Source: Hyphomicrobiales bacterium
Lineage (GTDB): Bacteria > Pseudomonadota > Alphaproteobacteria > Rhizobiales > Rhizobiaceae
DNA length: 64,000 nucleotides
Assembly (NCBI GenBank): GCA_900467685.1
Contig: UBQX01000021.1
Coordinates: 186,001-250,000, forward strand
Direction of reading: 5' to 3'
The notes beneath the pieces were generated by a model. The model saw nothing but the letters and a program-made list of their open reading frames with translations. It made no database searches and was not told the origin of the DNA. Each line of letters begins with the position of its first letter. Position 1 is the stretch's first letter. Shown here in pieces: positions 59,542 through 64,000 of this stretch. Made by a program: the position numbers and the translations under genes.

Positions 59542-60453
59542 ATGGATCTGAACGGACGCCGGGAATCCGACAATATCGAGGACGTGCGCGGCCAGTCTGG
59601 CGGCGGCCCCATCGGGCGCGGGGGAGGCTTCAACATCCCCGGCGGTATTCCGCTCGGCGGATTTTCCTTCCGCACGATCATCATCTTTGCGGTCATCTAT
59701 TTCGTTCTCAAGCTCTTCTTTGGGGTCGATCTTCTGCAGATCCTCTCCGGCGAGCCGGGCGGGCAGGTGGGCTCCAGCTACAGTCAGTCTCAATCGAGTA
59801 ATGGCACGGCCCAGAACGACGACATGAAGAGGTTTGTCTCCCAGGTTCTCGCCGATACGGAAGACACCTGGACCGGCATTTTCGAGAGCATGGGCAAGAC
59901 CTATGAGCGGCCCAAGCTGGTCATGTATTCGGGCCAATGGCGGTCGGCCTGCGGCGAGGCCAATTCCGCTGTCGGACCGTTTTATTGTCCCTCCGATCAC
60001 AAGGTCTATCTGGACACGGATTTCTTCCGCGAGATGCAGCAGAAGTTCAAGGCGGGCGGCGATTTTGCCGATGCCTATGTGATCGCGCATGAAGTCGGCC
60101 ATCACGTCCAGAACCTGCTCGGCATCCTGCCGAAGTTCAACCAAGCGCGCGCCAAGATGAGCGAGACGCAGGCCAATGCCATGTCGGTGCGGGTCGAGCT
60201 TCAGGCCGACTGCTTTGCCGGCATCTGGGGCAAGTTCACGCAGCAGAAGGGCATCCTGCAGTCGGGCGATCTCGAAGAGGCGTTGAACGCAGCGCACCAG
60301 ATCGGCGACGACGCGCTGCAGAAGCAGGGGCAGGGCTATGTCGTGCCCGACAGCTTCACGCATGGCTCCTCGGCGCAGCGCATGAAATGGTTCCAGCGCG
60401 GTTTTGACACCGGCAAGCTTTCGGCCTGCGATACGTTCAGCGGCGCGATCTGA
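59542..60453 (+). CDS. ypfJ: YpfJ-family neutral zinc metallopeptidase
   Basis: A 303-residue protein with a cytoplasmic glycine-rich head, one membrane helix (RTIIIFAVIYFVLKLFFGV, about 44-62) and a periplasmic peptidase domain with HEVGHH as zinc and catalytic motif (about residue 185). Conserved Cys residues (WRSACGEAN, FYCPSDH, LSACDTF) suggest disulfides. The family is small and its substrate unknown. GAGGGG before the ATG supports the start. Confidence 0.9.
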   Translation: MDLNGRRESDNIEDVRGQSGGGPIGRGGGFNIPGGIPLGGFSFRTIIIFAVIYFVLKLFFGVDLLQILSGEPGGQVGSSYSQSQSSNGTAQNDDMKRFVSQVLADTEDTWTGIFESMGKTYERPKLVMYSGQWRSACGEANSAVGPFYCPSDHKVYLDTDFFREMQQKFKAGGDFADAYVIAHEVGHHVQNLLGILPKFNQARAKMSETQANAMSVRVELQADCFAGIWGKFTQQKGILQSGDLEEALNAAHQIGDDALQKQGQGYVVPDSFTHGSSAQRMKWFQRGFDTGKLSACDTFSGAI

Positions 60454-60648
60454 GCATTCTGGAAGCGGGCGGATGGTCTCTCCCATTCGCCCGCGTTTGC
60501 GCTCCATCAAGAAATTTCATCAACGCGGTACTTTTCCGGGGTGCCATTTGCCGCTTTTTTAGGCTAGGTTCCCGCGCAAATTGAGACTGCCGGGATGCTT
60601 TTGGTGCTTTCCTGACCGGCGGCGAGGATAAAGCGCCAGAGAATCGTT

Positions 60649-62022
60649 ATGGAACAGGCATTGAAAACAGGCGGCTCCTGGAGCCGGCATCTGGCGGATA
60701 CGGCGTTGCTCGGTGCTCCGCTGATCGGCGCGCAAATCGCGCAGCTCGCAATCAACACGACGGACGTACTCATCATCAGCCAGCTGGGAACCACTGAGCT
60801 CGCCGCCATCGTGCTGGCGTCGCAGTTCTTCTTCACCATTTTTATCCTTGGCAGCGGCTTTTCGACGGCGGCCATCCCGCTCGCGACGCATGCGCTGGCG
60901 GTGGGCGACGAGCGCGGCGTGCGCCGTGCGATCCGCATGGGCATGTGGGCGTCGCTCGCGTTCTCCATCCTGTGCATGCCGCTCTTCCTCTATTCGGAGC
61001 CGATCCTGCTCGCGCTCGGGCAGAAGCCGGATGTGGCGGCCTATGCTGCGTCTTACCTTCATATTGCGGGTTTCGGGATCATTCCTGCGCTGCAGTTCAT
61101 GGTGCTGCGGTCATTCCTCAGTGCGCTCAAACGTGCGGGCATCATTCTCTACGTGACCGTCGCGGTCCTCGTGCTCAACGCCGTCTTTGCCTACGCCTTC
61201 GTCCTCGGGCATTTCGGCATGCCCGCCTTCGGGATGCATGCGGCGGCCTATGTGGCGGCCGGCGTCAACCTTTTCGGCTTCGTGGCGGCGGTCATCTATA
61301 TCGAGCGGGTGCCTATGCTTGCGGCCTATGGCCTCTTCACCCGGTTCTGGCGGCCGGACTGGCAGGCGCTTGGCGAGGTGGTCCGTCTCGGTATTCCGGT
61401 CGGCCTGATGGTTCTGGCGGAAGTCAGCCTGTTCACGGTTGCCTCTCTCATGATGGGCTGGATCGGTACAGTGGAACTTGCCGCCCATGGCATAGCGCTG
61501 CAATTCGCATCCATGTCCTTCATGGTGCCGCTCGGGCTCGCTCAGGCCGCGACCGTTCGGGTCGGCCTTGCGGCGGGTGCTGGCGAGCGTGTCGAGGTGA
61601 TGCGGGCAGGGGGGGCGGCCGTGCTGCTGGCCACCGGCTTTGCGCTGGCGAGCTGCATCCTCTTTATCGTGGAGAGAGAATCGCTTGCGCGGCTTTTCGT
61701 CGATCCGACTTCAAGCAATGCGGCCGAACTCATTGCTACGGCGGGTCCATTCATCATCGTGGCCGGCGCCTTCCAGCTTTTCGACGGTCTGCAGGCGATC
61801 GGAGCAGGCCTTGCACGCGGCCTCAAGGATTCGACCGTACCGATGGTGCTGGCCATCGTCAGCTATTGGGGCATCGGCTTCACCAGTGCCTATGTGTTCG
61901 CGTTCCCGCTCGGCTTTGGCGGGATCGGCATCTGGTATGGCTTCATGCTGGGACTGGCGGCGGCGTCGATCGCGCTCAATGGGCGCTTCTATTATCTCGC
62001 GAGCCGCAACCGGCTGGCCTGA
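60649..62022 (+). CDS. MATE-family multidrug and toxin exporter
   Basis: A 457-residue exporter with 12 helices in two halves. ALLGAPLIGAQIAQLAINTT opens the protein and MVLAEVSLFTVASLMMGWIG the second half. The MATE family uses Na+ or H+ to export cationic compounds. The ATG at 60649 is followed by the family start region. It is followed by a bidirectional terminator shared with carA. Confidence 0.92.
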   Translation: MEQALKTGGSWSRHLADTALLGAPLIGAQIAQLAINTTDVLIISQLGTTELAAIVLASQFFFTIFILGSGFSTAAIPLATHALAVGDERGVRRAIRMGMWASLAFSILCMPLFLYSEPILLALGQKPDVAAYAASYLHIAGFGIIPALQFMVLRSFLSALKRAGIILYVTVAVLVLNAVFAYAFVLGHFGMPAFGMHAAAYVAAGVNLFGFVAAVIYIERVPMLAAYGLFTRFWRPDWQALGEVVRLGIPVGLMVLAEVSLFTVASLMMGWIGTVELAAHGIALQFASMSFMVPLGLAQAATVRVGLAAGAGERVEVMRAGGAAVLLATGFALASCILFIVERESLARLFVDPTSSNAAELIATAGPFIIVAGAFQLFDGLQAIGAGLARGLKDSTVPMVLAIVSYWGIGFTSAYVFAFPLGFGGIGIWYGFMLGLAAASIALNGRFYYLASRNRLA

Positions 62023-62056
62023 GAGAGCCGGTCGTCTTTCCATTTAATGTCAAAGA

Positions 62057-62093
62057 AAAGGGCCGTGCATCGCGATGATGCACGGCCCTTTTT
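62057..62093. terminator. Bidirectional terminator between the MATE gene and carA
   Basis: A long stem (AAAGGGCCGTGCAT with ATGCACGGCCCTTT) around a seven-base loop is flanked by T runs on both strands; it lies 35 bases after the MATE stop and 15 after the carA stop. Confidence 0.93.
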
Positions 62094-62107
62094 GTAATTT
62101 CACTGCC

Positions 62108-63319
62108 TCAAGCGGCGCTGCGTTCGCTCAGTGCAGGTTCGCCCTTGCGCTCGCGCACGAGGTTGATGAAGCGGCGGAAGAGGTAGTGGCTGTCCTGCGG
62201 GCCGGGCGAGGCTTCCGGGTGGTGCTGGACCGAGAAGACCGGCTTGCCGACGACGCGGATGCCGCAATTGGTGCCGTCAAAGAGCGAAACGTGAGTCTCC
62301 TCAACGCCTTCCGGCAGCGACTTCGAGGCGACTGCGAAGCCGTGGTTCATCGAGACGATTTCCACCTTGCCGGTCGTGTAGTCCTTGACCGGATGGTTCG
62401 CGCCGTGATGGCCCTGATGCATCTTCTCGGTCTCAGCGCCCAGCGCCAGCGCCAGCATCTGGTGGCCGAGGCAGATGCCGAAGAGCGGGATGCCGCTGTC
62501 GATCAGCTTGCGGATGACTGGCACCGAATAGACGCCTGTTGCAGCCGGGTCGCCGGGGCCGTTGGACAGGAAGATGCCGTCCGGGTTCAGCGCGAGAATG
62601 TCTTCGGCCGAGGTCTTGGCCGGAACGATGGTGACGCGGCAGTCGAGGCCGGCGAAGAGGCGCAGGATGTTGCGCTTCACGCCATAGTCGATGGCAACGA
62701 TGTGGTAGCGGGCGTCCTGTTCCCCAAGTTCGCTCGTACCTTCGTTCCACGCCCAGGGGCGCTCGCTCCAGCGCGAGGACTGGCCGGAGGTCGCTTCTAT
62801 GGCGAGGTCGAGGTCGAGCAGGCCGCTCCAGGCCTTGGCATCCTTCTTCAGGGCTTCGATGTCGAAGTTGCCCGAGGGATCGTTGGCGATCACGGCATTC
62901 GGCGCGCCGTTCTCACGGATCCAGGCGGTCAGTGCGCGCGTGTCGATGCCGCAAAGACCGATGACGCCACGGGCCTTCAGCCACTGGTCGAGATGCTTGG
63001 CGGCGCGGTAGTTCGACGGGTCGGTGATGTCGGCCTTGAAGATGACACCAACGGCGCCCTTGCGGGCTGCGGGCGTCAGGTCTTCGATATCTTCCTCATT
63101 CGTGCCGACATTGCCGATATGCGGGAAGGTGAAGGTGACGATCTGGCCGAGATAGGAGGGGTCGGTCAGGATTTCCTCGTAACCGGTGAGCGCCGTGTTG
63201 AAGACGACTTCGGCCTGGACATGGCCGGTCGCGCCGATGCCCTTGCCTTCAATGACCGTTCCGTCGGCGAGAACCAGAAGGGCGGTGGGCTTTTCAGTCG
63301 TCCAGGGGGCGGTGGCCAT
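62108..63319 (-). CDS. carA: Carbamoyl-phosphate synthase small subunit (glutaminase)
   Basis: A 403-residue subunit that releases ammonia from glutamine for CarB. An N-terminal CPSase domain (ALTGYEEILTDPSYLGQIVT) is followed by a class I glutaminase with nucleophile Cys in FGICLGHQML and His/Glu in VQHHPEASPGPQD. TGGAGA precedes the ATG at 63319. It is divergent from yqeY. carB is 8.4 kb away on the same strand, beyond seven other genes. Confidence 0.97.
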   Translation of the reverse strand: MATAPWTTEKPTALLVLADGTVIEGKGIGATGHVQAEVVFNTALTGYEEILTDPSYLGQIVTFTFPHIGNVGTNEEDIEDLTPAARKGAVGVIFKADITDPSNYRAAKHLDQWLKARGVIGLCGIDTRALTAWIRENGAPNAVIANDPSGNFDIEALKKDAKAWSGLLDLDLAIEATSGQSSRWSERPWAWNEGTSELGEQDARYHIVAIDYGVKRNILRLFAGLDCRVTIVPAKTSAEDILALNPDGIFLSNGPGDPAATGVYSVPVIRKLIDSGIPLFGICLGHQMLALALGAETEKMHQGHHGANHPVKDYTTGKVEIVSMNHGFAVASKSLPEGVEETHVSLFDGTNCGIRVVGKPVFSVQHHPEASPGPQDSHYLFRRFINLVRERKGEPALSERSAA

Positions 63320-63645
63320 GGCTTGTCTCCAGCGGCTTGACGGGGTTCGCGGCAAAGGCGCGGCTCGCAGTTGCCTGCGCCGCGGATGCGTCTTCCGTCC
63401 TGTTTCGTGCTAAGGCCGGGAAAATAGTGCGGGCATCCCTTGGGGTCAACCTTTGGCGGGACGATTCCACGTTTTAAAAGAGCAATCTTTTCAATCGATT
63501 ATTCATTTTGTTTGATCGGCGGCTGGCGAGAGCCTAAGTACGGCGCACTGAAATCCGAAAAATGCCGGGATTGAAAGAGCCGCCGCAGGCTGTAGAGCCT
63601 GCAGGAAAATCTTCCATTGGCCGGCGACTGACAAGGAAAAATTCG
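63320..63645. other. Divergent promoter region of carA and yqeY
   Basis: 326 bases without a gene. A seven-base inverted repeat with a four-base loop (GCAGGCT and AGCCTGC, 63585-63602) lies about 45 bases before yqeY and could be a leader hairpin. No clear promoter boxes were identified. Confidence 0.4.
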
Positions 63646-64000
63646 ATGCGCGACACGCTTTCTCAAGCCATGAAGGATGCCATGAAGGCCAAAGACACGC
63701 GGCGGCTCGCCACCGTTCGCCTGATCCTCGCCGCCATCAAGGATCGCGATATCGCGACGCGCGCTCCGGGCCACGAGCAGATCAGCGACGAGGACATCCT
63801 GCAGGTGCTCGCCAAGATGATCAAGCAGCGCGAGGAGTCGACGAAGATCTATGCGGAGAACGGCCGCGCCGATCTCGCCGATCAGGAACGCGAAGAAATG
63901 GAAATTATCCGCAGCTTCATGCCGGAGCAGCTGTCGGACGAGAAGGTTCGGGAGATTTGCGCCGGCGTGATTGCCGAGACGGGCGCTACTGGCCTGCGCG
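63646..64000 (+). CDS. yqeY: GatB/YqeY domain protein, cut by window end
   Basis: The first 118 residues of a protein of about 150 are visible: MRDTLSQAMKDAMKAKDTRR, then LILAAIKDRDI, EDILQVLAKMIKQREES and RSFMPEQLSDEKVREI. This is the YqeY domain, related to the tRNA-binding tail of the amidotransferase subunit GatB, thought to interact with tRNA. AAGGA precedes the ATG. The gene continues past the window. Confidence 0.93.
   Translation, partial: MRDTLSQAMKDAMKAKDTRRLATVRLILAAIKDRDIATRAPGHEQISDEDILQVLAKMIKQREESTKIYAENGRADLADQEREEMEIIRSFMPEQLSDEKVREICAGVIAETGATGLR

Overview
The window is a GC-rich, gene-dense chromosomal stretch from an alphaproteobacterium, almost certainly a member of the Rhizobiaceae (Rhizobium, Agrobacterium, Sinorhizobium, Shinella group). 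The evidence is the set of genes and their order: a petABC (fbcFBC) operon, an lsrB/vtlR-trxB-lrp-lpsB-greA block with an AbcR-type small RNA beside lsrB, the lgt-midA-pgeF run, a BA14K-family protein, a ClpS2-type adaptor, a petP/petR-like regulatory operon, and carA and carB lying apart. No rRNA, tRNA, CRISPR array, transposase or prophage was seen. Both ends cut a gene.

Layout. 1-5.5 kb: end of a possible sulfotransferase, an ABC exporter and the cytochrome bc1 operon with a clear terminator. 5.5-6.2 kb: a PemK/MazF-type toxin and an overlapping putative antitoxin. 6.4-13.2 kb: apt, an unknown membrane protein, glutathione peroxidase, two overlapping MaoC-like genes, a family 2 glycosyltransferase, ychF, clpS and pth. 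13.2-17.2 kb: a membrane GGDEF-EAL protein followed by two paralogous periplasmic binding proteins with no permease, lying between pth and rplY; this is the best candidate for an undescribed signalling module. 17.3-21.7 kb: rplY, a short AcoR-like GAF-Fis regulator with a perfect FNR/FixK-type box about 200 bp upstream, and a chemoreceptor. 21.7-27.8 kb: prs, a lipoprotein, an M24-fold protein without metal ligands, pgeF, midA and lgt.

27.9-35.2 kb: ubiK, a YbjN-like gene, proC, a CsaA-like protein, a tyrosine phosphatase, the petP-petR-histidine kinase operon, a small membrane protein with a second perfect FNR-type box upstream, and an MBL-fold hydrolase. 35.2-42.5 kb: a BA14K protein, a cold-shock protein, an EamA transporter, two overlapping small membrane-protein genes, a DUF4405 protein, a degenerate EAL protein, aspartate aminotransferase and an EF-hand protein. 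42.5-47.1 kb: AbcR-type sRNA, lsrB/vtlR, trxB, lrp, lpsB and greA. 47.3-50.2 kb: a diguanylate cyclase, ppk2 and an HNH endonuclease in visibly AT-richer DNA. 50.2-64 kb: carB, an MFS exporter with a divergent MarR regulator, EamA, a membrane LytTR regulator, DUF2306, a GST, a YpfJ-type protease, a MATE exporter, carA and the start of yqeY.

Shared themes are aerobic respiration and its control (petABC, petPR, FNR-type boxes), c-di-GMP signalling (three GGDEF/EAL proteins), pyrimidine/purine/PRPP metabolism (apt, prs, carA, carB) and envelope biology (lgt, lpsB, several exporters). Functional names rest on motif reading and recall of families; no database search was run.
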